A stretch of DNA of 64,000 nucleotides, taken from contig NC_089740.1 of the NCBI RefSeq assembly GCF_035083965.1, forward strand, positions 8,305,552 through 8,369,551, in the 5' to 3' direction. This DNA is from Branchiostoma lanceolatum. Lineage: Eukaryota > Chordata > Leptocardii > Amphioxiformes > Branchiostomatidae. A program made the position numbers and the translations under genes. The notes beneath the pieces were generated by a model. The model was not told where the DNA came from. It searched no databases and saw only the letters and a list, made by a program, of their open reading frames with translations. This document shows, piece by piece, positions 1-32,800 of this stretch (position 1 is the stretch's first letter; each line of letters starts with the position of its first letter).

Positions 1-640
1 GTTATTGACTGAAAACGTGCTCCGAAAAAGTCTAAATTCATCCTAATAAGAATGATACAACATTGTGATTTTTTTCCTCCCGTCAGCTATGTTTTGTTTA
101 TCTACTGTAACTATAACTTCGTAACCAACAATATATGTATATATCTAGCTAGGTCACATGAAGGTCACATGTGTAGACGTGTCATTTGAATTGGACTCTT
201 CAGAATGCCTGCAGGCGCCTTTACCTATCGCTCGTTAAACATGAATAGTCATTATCACAAGGCACATGCGTGATTCATTTCCATTTGACTAGACACAGCA
301 ACAACATAACAACGATTACTGTACTATCCCGTGCAACGATTTTCGTATTTGACCTGATACGGCTAGCAACAGACATGTACTAGAGTCACTGGAGAACAAT
401 AGCAGTCCTCCTCGGCACATTCAGTCACTGATGTGCGTCGCCGATGATGATAATGATGATGATGTCTCTATTGATGAATATGATATAACTCTCTTGTGGG
501 AATGATATTAACGTTTTGAATGGTTATGGATATGGTTCTTCGACGATCTTCTGAAGATCCAGTAGTAGTTGAAGGTTGAACTATAAAAGATCATGCGAAG
601 TAAACGTACATACAATATCTAGATTATATCCATTAGACAT
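1..640. other. Intergenic DNA, no gene seen
   Basis: AT-rich sequence without a convincing reading frame or splice pattern on either strand. It lies beyond the 3' end of the LINE. A short GATGAT run occurs near 443-466. I see no promoter or RNA gene here. Confidence 0.5.
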
Positions 641-874
641 AGACAGATATGCGTTGATTTGTTGTCTGATCTATTAAATATATACTTTGCGTTTCCCTGC
701 AGATATTACATTCTTGATATTTTATTTTATTCGTATATGTTTATGGAGTATAAGGCAGAAAGCGATTGCTTATATGAAGCCTTCTACTCAACACATACAA
801 CAAAGAGACATAATGACATGCATAAATACAAACTGGATAAAAGAAAATTAACAATAGACAGTACAAGTTGGTAT

Positions 875-3800
875 CTATCGCTGAATAAATCTTCCAGTAC
901 AGTGGATGTAAGTATGAACTATGTCGAATATATTACAGTTTTGTAAGTATGAGAGTGAAGTGGAACCGCGTAACAGAATAGAACATAGTGAGCTGTCGTT
1001 AAGTTGTTGAATGTCAGTTATGTTGGATAGAGATGATAACATGGTACTTCTTTGGGTGGTATAAAGTTTGCAGTGGAGGAGATAATGTTCAGTTGTTTCA
1101 CTATAATGGCCACATTTACATGTAGGGCAATCTATACAATGGTGTAGAAATAGGTGGTGGTTTAACTGACTGAAATTTAAACGAAGCCTTGTAAGATGAA
1201 CTGCATAATGTCTTTGGCCGTGAGAGAAGTGAGGGTGTTTGATCGGTCTATTGAAATGTGAGTCCAGTTCCTTTTTATAAACGTTGATCGTAAGCGATGC
1301 TTGGACATTAGAGGGCAGTTCATTCCCCAAGTGAATAGTTGAGGGCAAGAAAGATCTTTTACACTTTTCAGTTTTACAAACAATGGAGGTGAAATTCTGG
1401 TTGGCACGGAGATTGTATGGGACAATGTCACAAACACGTGGTGGGATGAGGTCTTGAAGGTATTGTGGTACGAAACCATTCAATATTTTCCAAAAGTGAA
1501 TCAGCTTATGTTTTTGTCTTCTAATAGCCAATGTGTCCCAACCAACCTCGGCTAACAGAGACTCGTGTTTAGTGCCTCTCATGGCTCCAGTACAAACCCG
1601 TGCCGCAGATATTTGAACAGATTCAAGTAAATCTGAGTCTTTGCCGAGGAGGCTGCACCATACAACGTCTGCATATTCGATTAATGGCCGAATCATACTT
1701 AAATACAAGGTTTCCAGAGTTCCCCGGGGAACAAAATGTTGTATCCTTTTCAAAAGGTTTATACGTTTCATTGCCTTGGATGTTAATTCGGATACATGGT
1801 ATGACCAAGACAAATCACGTTTTAAATGTAGTCCCAAGTGCTTATGACAATCAGCTTCCTTCAGTTCAACTCCCTTGAACACTAACGGTGGGTGATGGAC
1901 CTTGATCTTTTTCATAGAAAATGTCATTAGTACGGTTTTGAGGGGGTTAAAAGTTACCAACCACTGGTCTGACCAGTCACCCACCAATTTAAGATCGTGG
2001 TTCAATCTGTTTGCTGAGACAAGACGATCCAAAACTATTTCCATCAGCGACGTGTCGTCAGCAAAAAGATTGGCTTCAGTTAGCAGATTGTCCACCAGAT
2101 CATTAATAAAAACTAGAAAAAGAAGTGGCCCTAGGAGTGACCCCTGTGGGACACCTGCATCAATAGGTAACCAGCTGGAACATGACCCATTGATGACGAC
2201 ACGCTGCTTTCGATTCGTAAGGTACGACTCAATCCATTCCAGAAGTGATCCGGATACTCCCAGTTGACGCAACTTGAAAATAAGCCCAGCATGCCATACT
2301 TTATCAAAAGCTTTGGATATATCCAAGAAGACGGCACGGACTTCTAGACCTTGGTCTACTGCTTTGTGTAGCTTGTGAACAAGGTGCGTCAATGAATTAA
2401 CAGTTGAATCACCGGGAGTGAAACCAGAATTTCGATCGGTAAGCAGGTTGTTGCCATGTAAATAGGTAGATAATGGAACATAAACTATACGTTCAAACAC
2501 TTTAGAGACAGCGCATAAAAGTGAAATAGGCCTGTAGTTTTCCTTCGCCTGCTTATCGCCTTTCTTATACACAGGGACGACATTAGAAAGTTTCCAAATA
2601 GACGGGAAACAGGCGTATTTCAATGAAACATTAAACAAGTGTGACAGTGGTTCGGATACTGAAAGCGCAATACTCTTCAACAGTCTATTACTCAGGCCAT
2701 CAGGACCAGTAGCCTTATTAATGTTAAGGTCTGATATTACTTTGTACACATCTGCGGGACAACAAGTAATTGAGTTGATAGATAAGTCTGTTCTGAGTAC
2801 AAAGTTGGGAAAAGAGGCGCCTTCGGTATTAAGGTTTGTTTGAGCTGCAAAGTAGCAATTAAGAATATCGGCTTTAGCCTTGTCTTCCGATATAACAGTG
2901 CCATTTTCAAGTAGAGAAGGTAAAACACGATCGGTCTTACCAAGGAAGATTTCCTTGGAGACGGACCACCATTTTTTGGGGTTCAGAGTTGGATTGGCAA
3001 GGTCGAGACAAAGGTTATCCCGATGATTTCTCTTTGCTTGTCTAATCAAATCTGTACACTGATTGCGGACTTGTTTATAGGCACAAAACAAACTTGGGTT
3101 TTTAGTTCTTTTGTGTTTTCTGTACAGTCGCCTCTTTTTCCTAAGCAAGCACCTAATCTCACATGTCATCCAGGGCTTGTCTCTAGGACGAATGGTGACT
3201 ACTTTACTAGGAATGACCAGCTTTATGACATTAGTGAGAGTTGCCATGAAAGCCTCGGCTGAGGCGTTCACGTCTGGAATGTGTTCCGATATCACGGAAT
3301 TCCAATCTACATCAAAAATCTTCGAGTTAAGTTCTTCATAGTCAACATTCGTAAAGTCAAAAACAGTTCGTTTATAGGCTTTGGCTCTGGGGATCTTGAC
3401 AGACATTATACCATAAGTAAGAGAATGGTCGCAGTTAGCCAGGGGAGGGTAAGTACCATGGTCCACGAAAAGACCAGGTGAGTCAGTGATAATGAGATCA
3501 AGCACCGATGATGACGTATTGGTACTGCGAGTAGGTTCTGATATCAACTGAGTAAAGTTGTTATCAGACACGAAACTGCTTATTATACCAGCTGCATTAT
3601 CTGAGCTGCCATTAAAATCACCGAGTAAGACAATTACACTTTGCTCGGAAGGTCCACTGGCCATAACGGTATCTACAGACCGTTGCAGGTGGTCTATGAA
3701 TGCTGAGCGTTCCTTCACATTCTGGCCAGGTGGTCTGTAGCATGCGCAAATATAAACATCCCAATTTCTTATTCTGACCTCGCACCAGATTGATTCGGAA

Positions 3801-4102
3801 CCGAGTGTTTCCAAATCAGACCTTCTTTTACATGACAAATTAATTGATACATAAAGCGCAACCCCACCCCCATGCCTATTGCGGTCCCGTCGTAACGGGG
3901 ATTGATATGATGACAATGTAATATCTGAGTCAGGGATGGATTCATCACACCAAGTTTCTGTTAGCGCAATTACGTCGAATCCCACATCTAGGGCAACAGA
4001 CTCTAGTTCATGGAGTTTCACAAAGTCATTTGCAGGAAGACTCCTTACAGAGTCATTTGCAGGAAGACTCTTGATATGTACAATGGTTGAGCAATAGAAA
4101 CT
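875..4102 (-). mobile_element. Non-LTR retrotransposon (CR1/Jockey type), endonuclease-reverse transcriptase frame
   Basis: One uninterrupted minus-strand frame runs from 4102 to the TAG at 875-877 (about 1,075 codons; the first upstream stop is at 4103-4105). The N-terminal part is an APE-type endonuclease: ALTETW, GDFNGS and the NCDHS Asp-His pair are visible. A reverse transcriptase follows, with GPDGLSNRLLK, VPQGSLLGPLLF and the catalytic LFADDTSL box. The C-terminus has a Cys/His knuckle (CPTCKCG then TEHYLLHC), as in Jockey/CR1-type ORF2 proteins. Such enzymes nick target DNA and copy their RNA into the break. No ORF1 (gag-like) frame and no ATG precede it; the first possible start is a GTG at 4019-4021, so the copy is probably 5'-truncated. 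The 3' end below 875 could not be placed. The lack of stops suggests a recent insertion. Confidence 0.93.
4022..4080 (-). repeat. 27-bp in-frame direct duplication at the LINE 5' edge
   Basis: The 20-mer AGTCATTTGCAGGAAGACTC occurs at 4024-4043 (first base differing by context) and again at 4051-4070, a 27-nt spacing that keeps the ORF2 frame. It duplicates the peptide SLPAND just upstream of the endonuclease domain. Confidence 0.7.
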
Positions 4103-4384
4103 TCAGAATTGTCATTCCATATCTAAGCTAAAGTATATTTTTGATACAATTGTCAGTATCAGTCCCGTAGCAATAATAGATGTATATCTAGCCACTATTT
4201 AGGATTCTATGACTAATTTGTCTTCCTTCCGCTAGTATACATTAAGCTGTGCGTGGATCAAACCTATCAGTCTGGACTGACGTAGTCTGTACTTAATGTA
4301 TGAAACTGGTGTTTCATTTCTCAAGGCAGTTAACTGAATAGGGAAACAAGCAAACAAAAATAATAAAAAAACAAGTAAAATGTC

Positions 4385-25786
<21,402 letters not shown>

Positions 25787-25959
25787 CGTAAACAACACCA
25801 GTTCTCACCAGCCACGTTGATACAACCCCGCCTGTACAGCTCACAGCGTGGTTAATGTTAGGGTACTTCCTCGTCGGACCAGTTATGACGAGACACAATC
25901 GGCTTAAGTCAAGGAGAAACGTTTACCCAATAATTACTCACTTCTGAAAGCGCTGCTTC

Positions 25960-26225
25960 GGTCCCTATTCCAGTGGATGGCGAGTGCGGTACGACGTCGC
26001 TGCGACCTAGATTGGATTTATGTATAACCATTCCATTGACTTCAGAATTGGAATTTTCATGCAAGGTGTAAAAGTATCGCTGAGAAGAAAAACATACAAA
26101 GCGTAAAAAAAAAAGCCGTTTTTTTAAATCTATGAAATTCGTTAAGTGCTCTGTCAAATCGCTCGGTCGCAGGACGGTCGTCTGGCGGTCGCAGCGAGGT
26201 CGCCGCCCAAGTGGAATTGGGGGTG
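25960..26225. mobile_element. GGTCGC-type MITE, copy 2
   Basis: GTCGCTGCGACCTAGATTGG near the left end is opposed by GGTCGCAGCGAGGTCGCCGC and then AGTGGAATTGGGGG at the right, giving diverged terminal inverted repeats. It lies just upstream of the REJ/PKD1-like gene start. Confidence 0.6.
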
Positions 26226-26704
26226 TTATTGTGTGTCTTTTTATCATGTAAATGAAGTCAAATCGATACTATCAAACCCAATGGTGTCAAGGACGGTGAA
26301 GATTAGCCTGATAGTATAATTGCCCTGTCGTTTTGAGGGGATTGAGCGCGGCCACTTTTGACGAGCGATTCTTTTGTCATGGGATTTACAACACGACTAC
26401 GACTAAACCGAGAATCTACGACACTCTTTTCTGTCACAGGACACCTGAATTTTGTACGACAAAACCACGAATATTACACGTACGCCCTTAACTTGCTTGC
26501 CAGTGTCGTATACCTAAAGTATATAATCGTACTATGAGAGTGGCCGAAATTATGATAATTCTGTTATCCCTTTTATTCATTGGTTTTGCTGTCCAGGGCT
26601 GACCAAGTAGCCTGTGGCTATTGGTTAGCCCTGCTGACAATGACATGTACGTACTAAGTAAGGGTCTAACTCCTTTAGCGTCCACACATCATCGCTTGTA
26701 TTTG

Positions 26705-27825
26705 TAGACACATTATACTGAACAAAATGCACAGAAAATGCCCTCAAGCTAATGGAACTTCCTGCACTCCTTTGAAACGTTTTAATAAGCGACATCTATT
26801 TAGTATTCTCGATCGCTACCCATCAATATTACCCTGTGAAAACCTTGGTTTGAAGTACCAAGATTTGTTCCTTAGCTTGTAGGAATTATTTCTAAATTGG
26901 CGCCTTATATGTGATCTTCATACAATAGTTTCTTGAAAGGAAGGTTATGAAGGTTCAGTAACAATAAAAAAGTCCACAATAAGCGCTTATCCCGGGCAGT
27001 TTAACTCTCGCGGTGACTTCAAACTCTCCCATTTAAAACTTAAACCCAAGCAATTGTCAACAATTTTGTGTGTGTGGCTAAAGTAGTTTGTTGGTGCAAA
27101 CAACCTTACCCAGATTTTAAGACACAGAAAGTGCCCTTAATCCAATGACACTTCCTAAAATATTTTAAAACGTTTTCATAAACGATATTCATATTCAATA
27201 TCTCCGTCGCTACCCACCACCTTTGTTCACTAGCATGTAGGAGTTATTTCTAAATTGGCGCCTTATATGTGATCTTGAGACATTAGTTTCTTGAATGAAC
27301 GAAAGGAAGGATCAACATTCTAAGGGTTCAGTAACAATAGACAGAAACTCCACAGTTAGAGCTTATCCCGGGGCAGTTGATGACTATTCTCGGAACGACT
27401 TTTCCCATTCAGAACTTAAACCCAAGCACTTGTTAACGATGTTTTGTGTGTGGCTAAACGTCCTCACCTAGATTTGTCGACACAAAATGTGCCCTCAAGC
27501 CTATGGCACTTCCTAGACTCTTTCCAAACGTTTTTTTTTTTTAAGATAATATTCTCCGTCACTACCCATCAATACTACCCAACTTTGTTCACTAGCATGT
27601 AGGAGTTATTCTTAAATTGGCGCCTTATATGTAATCTTCATACAGTAGTTTCTTAGGAAGGATCATAGTTCTGAAGGTTCTGTAACAATAGACAGAAAGG
27701 CTACCATTTGGGCTCAACCCGCGACAGTTGATGACTACTCTCGTACTGACTTCAAACTATCCTATTCAAAACTTAAACCCAAGAACTCGTTAACGATCTC
27801 GCGTGTGTTGCTAGATAAGTTGTCG
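26705..27825. repeat. Three diverged ~360-bp tandem repeats
   Basis: The landmark AAATTGGCGCCTTATATGT occurs near 26894, 27252 and 27615, about 360 bp apart. Each copy also has a GGTTCNGTAACAAT phrase, a cccgggCAGTT-like phrase and AAACTTAAACCCAAG in the same order. No reading frame spans the units. It looks like local satellite amplification. Confidence 0.85.
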
Positions 27826-28235
27826 GGCCAATAGGGATTCGGGCTAAATCTTTATTCATATTGTATTAATTGTAAGAATGTAAACGTATTCAAACCCTCG
27901 GTAGGTAGTATTTAAAAAAAACGTTTACTGTGCTATTGTTTTTCTGTTTATTTATCTACTAGATAGAACATTTATATGACAACGTATGTACAAATATATA
28001 GTTATTTCAAATGTATAATACGTTACCATGAATGAATACTCAAATTATGGGAAATTATGATTTTGCATTATTGAACATCATCCTTTATAAGAAAATATTG
28101 AGAATTTCTACTTTGAACATAGAATGATAATGTTAAGAATGTTTGACATTGCATAATAATGTTAAGAATGTTTGAACATGCATATGGCATAACAATAACA
28201 TGGAAATAGTCACTTTGCGATTCTTTTCTTCAAAA

Positions 28236-29822
28236 CTAAGTTGGAAGAGAAGGGGCCATCGTAGCCGGTTGCATTTCTGTTTTGCAGTCGCTAGGTGTCG
28301 CGACCAAGGAGTGTCGTACATAGCCACTGCCGCTGGACGCGTTGTCCAGGTCTTGCGCACTTTGGTCTTCTGAAGTGATGCAACCTGAGTCATTTGAATG
28401 ATGTGTAGCGGCTTCATTTGATTCAGTCTCCGTATTGCAGCCGCTAGGTGTCGCAATTGAGCGGTGTTGTATACGTGCATAGTCACTGGATATGTTACCT
28501 TCTACTGGGTGTTTTTGACCTTCTGAAATGACGTAACCTGAGTCATTTGCATGCTTGGGATCGGTTTCGTTCGATTGCATATCAATATGGCAGCCGCTAG
28601 GTGTCGTAACTAAGACGTGCTGTTCATTGTCACGGAGCACATTTTCTATGTGTGCATACATGTAGACACTGGATATGTTACCTTCCACTGGCTCTGTTTG
28701 ATTTTCTGAAGCGACGTAACCGGTGTTGCTTGAATGTTTGACAACCACTGTGTCCAGATGCATGCTTACATTGCAGCCGCTAGGCGTCGCAACTGAGCGG
28801 TGCTCTATAAGTGTGTAGTCACTGGGTACAAAGTTTTCCACTTGCGATCTTTGGCCTTCTGAAGTGACATAACCGGAGTCATTTGAATGGTTGGGATCGG
28901 TTTCGTTCGACTGTATATCAATATGGCTGCCGCTAGGTGTCGCATCTGAGACATAGCCAGTGGGCGCATTGTCTTTTACTGGCGCTATCTGGCCTTCAGC
29001 CTCAGTGACGTAATCAGTGCCATTTAAATGCTTTGTGACCATTGCACTCGCGATCGATTGTATTTCTGTATCGCATCCGCTAGGTGTCGCGGCTGAGACG
29101 TGTTGAACATAGTCTCCTTCCATCGTGACATTCACTGCTTCGCCTCTGTTTTCGGGCGTGACGTTTTGTTCATGGGAGAACACAGCACGATTCAACGTCG
29201 GAAGGTAGTCGCTAGGTGTCGCACGTGTAACGCGGGGAAAGTAGTCGTTTGTTGAGTTGTCCTCAATCGAGTCTGCATTTGCGAGAGTTGTAGAGCTTGT
29301 GGCGACAGAATCCGGATCCGACCCGAACGATTCATTACGACCGAGGGATTCCATGTTCGGATCGATCCAAAGATCGGCGTGGATTCGAATCAGTGACTCA
29401 AAGTTTGCCAAGGCTCTCATTTCTTTCGTCCACGAATCGACCCTCTCGCGCTGTTCCTTGAGTGGTCTGGAAGTGATCGGCAACATGTCTGGATACTTCC
29501 TGATGTCGTCTAAGATATCGGCATCCAAGAAGTCGTAATGACTTTCCTCTGATGTTTTTCCCAAATGTCGTGTCGTTAGAAAATACAAAGTCACGCTCAA
29601 GATTGAAACAAGACAGACTCCTAGAACTACGAACAGTGCTATCAGTTTGTAGTCGGTGATGTAAGGCCCTGTACTGACCGTTATCCACGGTGTAGGAGGG
29701 CTTTCAACTGGAGAAGACTTGGAGCTGTGGTTAATACGTTTGTAGAGGACGGAGACTGAGACGTTGTACGAGGTACCGGGATGGAGCTTGGTCAACACGG
29801 CCGTGGTGTTTGCAACAATGAC
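28236..29822 (-). CDS. Receptor exon 5: TM and repetitive cytoplasmic tail
   Basis: The TM segment is IALFVVLGVCLVSILSVTLY, after DYKL and before FLTTRHLG. A proline-containing stretch (YPDMLPITSRPLKEQ) lies about 30 residues inside, where a JAK box 1 would be expected. The rest holds seven TPS modules (ATPSGC, ATPSGS, TTPSGC, ATPSDY, ATPSDC) at a ~150-bp spacing. They alternate with tyrosines in SGYVTSEGQ, SDYTLIEHRS, GDYVQH and DYARIQHRS. The stop is TAG at 28236-28238. Confidence 0.85.
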   Translation of the reverse strand, partial: VIVANTTAVLTKLHPGTSYNVSVSVLYKRINHSSKSSPVESPPTPWITVSTGPYITDYKLIALFVVLGVCLVSILSVTLYFLTTRHLGKTSEESHYDFLDADILDDIRKYPDMLPITSRPLKEQRERVDSWTKEMRALANFESLIRIHADLWIDPNMESLGRNESFGSDPDSVATSSTTLANADSIEDNSTNDYFPRVTRATPSDYLPTLNRAVFSHEQNVTPENRGEAVNVTMEGDYVQHVSAATPSGCDTEIQSIASAMVTKHLNGTDYVTEAEGQIAPVKDNAPTGYVSDATPSGSHIDIQSNETDPNHSNDSGYVTSEGQRSQVENFVPSDYTLIEHRSVATPSGCNVSMHLDTVVVKHSSNTGYVASENQTEPVEGNISSVYMYAHIENVLRDNEQHVLVTTPSGCHIDMQSNETDPKHANDSGYVISEGQKHPVEGNISSDYARIQHRSIATPSGCNTETESNEAATHHSNDSGCITSEDQSAQDLDNASSGSGYVRHSLVATPSDCKTEMQPATMAPSLPT

Positions 29823-32800
29823 CTAAAGAACATTGATATTTTGTAAGTGTTTACACGGTTTGTGAAAAACGACTGAGAAATCTAAACTTTTGTAAATTGA
29901 CACTGTCAGTGTCTTGTCAACTTGTGAAGACCTTGTGGCGTATTATGTATGATTGTAAATGTGGTGTGATTTTTTTTGTAATTTTCAATTAAGTGATGGA
30001 AGAGATTTTGGTAAAAATAGCTCATATTTGATTGGAGCATTCGGGATTAAGCAGAAAAAAGGCAACTACATAAAAGATATGCTTTCGCCTAAAGAGACTC
30101 ATTACAATAAGGTTTTGAAGTTTATAAAAAGAACTTCGTAATTCGACAATAGCTCGGAACACATTTATAGCAACTTCCAACCTTGGGCCCTTTCTACCTT
30201 TACATCACTTCAATACACTAACCTGTCGCAAGGTGCCTCCTGACAACCTGACGTACCGAACCTTGTACACGTCGACGCAGTCGTACTCGTTCCCGGGCGG
30301 AAACCACGTCACGGTGATCTTCTCTGACGTCACTTCCGCTTTGGTGAGGCTCGTTGGCGTGACGGCGTTGATGACGTGTGACGGGATTCGAAGTTTTTCA
30401 CCTTTAGTACACCCGGCCGATGTGCAGGCCGACGGTTGTACGGTGTATGCGTGGAATGTAGTCAGGCCCGACAGTTGTATGTGACTGTCCACGCAGTCTC
30501 GGATCGTGGCAAGTTCGCCGTTCTCTGCATATTTAAGAAATTTATCGTTAGCGGGGAGAGAAACAAATGATAACATATTTTCAAATCCTACATAGATTAC
30601 ATGTGAATATTGTACGTGTAATTGTGCTGTAACTCGTATATACGCTATTGTTGGGTAAGCTACTCGTTTTATATTGTATGTTACCATATGATTTTATATG
30701 CTCTCCCAAAAAGGAGGAATCAAGTACAAGAAAGAGAAAGAAATATCCAGTCACATAAGTTAACAATTTCTCGAAACAAAGACAGTGAGAAAATAAAGAG
30801 AAAGAGAAAGAAAGGAAGCGATTTAGTTGTTCAACTAAATTTTAAAACAGGTAATAACATTGTTTCGTTGTACATTGAATTCACGCATTGTTTGCACGAC
30901 TTTGATGGAGGATAAATATTACTCAACTCTTTTGCTGAAGACAGTGCAAGGGGAACTTAAAGTAATAAGGAGAAAATGTGAGCGCAGTATGTTATGTACC
31001 TGTGTTGTGCGTTATCGTGACCTTGTATGTCGTGATGACGCCGTTTGCATCATTGGCGGGGGGAGGGCTCCACCGAACACGGATGGCTCTGAAGCTTCGT
31101 GTGGCTGCACTGCAGTTGGTGGCCGGTAGGGGTCGCCACGTTACATTGAAAGGACCAGTGGAAGGCTCTGCATGAAAGTTATGAGAAAAATGATAATTTT
31201 GACGCTGCAGTTTATGAGCTGAATAATATTTCTCCTAAACATCGAATAAAATCATTTCGTTGTCATTCGTAAAATTACGAAAAGTTTGTCTTTGTTAACT
31301 TGTTGCTTTGTCTGTGACGTGAAAGACATGATATACAGTCACGGCAGTCCAACTAGGCTATTCTACAATTATGTGCATTTGTTCCTTTTTGACATAAAGA
31401 AAAGCTTAATTAAGGGGCATTTGTTTGCCATTCATCAACCTACGATTTGATGTATAAAGCAGAACATACTACAGGTATCACTACCCAAAATCAATCAAAC
31501 AAACGTGAGTACAGGTCAACTAGAGCTTAAACGGCATATAATACATTTTGACATCAAAGGAGAGTGCCTTAGGCTGACATTCCTAAAACGGCGTTTGTGT
31601 GTCTAAAGAAGAATATCCTACGGCTGTGGTCACACACAGTTCATTTAACATGAATACAGGGCACCTCAATCTGCGTAGCTACTTCTGTTTATTTCCGGGT
31701 CGAGAAACAGGGTGATTGAAAACAAGACACAAAAACGTTCGCGTGCACGTGTCGATTTCACTGCCGTGAAGTCAACGGTTTACAGTCTTTGTGTATACCT
31801 ATTATGACAACGGGTTTTATTCCATACTCAAAGCTGTAAAGACGAGCAGGTTTCCTTAAATTGGGCCCTCGACACCCACATTATGTAAAACGAACGTTAC
31901 CAAAAAAACATTCTTAAGTGTACTACACTAATATTGATATCTATATCAAGAGTAAAATAAATGTAACGTTACAGTCTAAAACTATTGATTGAATGATAGT
32001 ACAGTGTGTGTCACGGTGCTGTTTTTGAAAAAAAAGCCAACAAAAGATATTTTATATAAATGCTATCAAAAATGACCAGTGATACTCACTGCCATCTGCT
32101 GTTCGTCGGCAAACTTTCCTCGGCAATCCCTTCCGTACAGCCCAGAGAGAGTGCACGAACCCTGTCACTTCTACACAGTACACGACGCCCGGCCGCAATC
32201 CGGTGATGCTGTACTCCTCTTTCAACCATCCGTCGTTTCCGACCACGAAGTCTCGTGATTTCTCGCGGTGTCCGTTCATCCAATAGGAGACGTTGTAGAA
32301 AACGAAAAATCCTTCGAAGTCTTCCATGGTTGCCATGGTTTCCTGGTTATGTTCGTTATACATGTAGTAGGGTGTTAGGGGATGCTTGATTCTTATGTTC
32401 AACTCGCGAAGCTGCTGTCCAAAGGACGTTTCCTCATTGGCTGGCTCAGCGATGACGTTGACATCGGGTGGGCCAATGACAGTATGCTTGAATGGGCTAA
32501 GGAATAAAACATATCAGGCATTTTGCTGAAAATGTTATTTTCCAATGTTCAAAAACCCAACACACTTATCAAGAAGAGTAGGGCAGGGAGTCCCTATATG
32601 CTTGGCCAAAAAACGCGAGGTCGTATTTTACGAATAGCCTTGAGAATATACCCAAGGTCTCTCCAGGGAGGTAAGTCACATTTCTTTAAATTGTGCACCA
32701 TTCAAATGCGTACGTTGACTTAACAACGCCTTTAGGAGACCTTCTTCTTCCGTAATGTCCATCTGCCAAAGAATCGGCAATTACTGACATGTACGTATTG

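Larger units (their letters stand above)
25787..28235. other. Intergenic region between the REJ gene and the cytokine receptor
   Basis: It holds the presumed 5' UTR and promoter of the minus-strand REJ/PKD1-like gene, a GGTCGC MITE and a threefold ~360-bp tandem repeat. It also contains the 3' UTR of the cytokine receptor, with AATAAA on the minus strand at 27947-27952. No further coding sequence was recognised. Confidence 0.6.
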
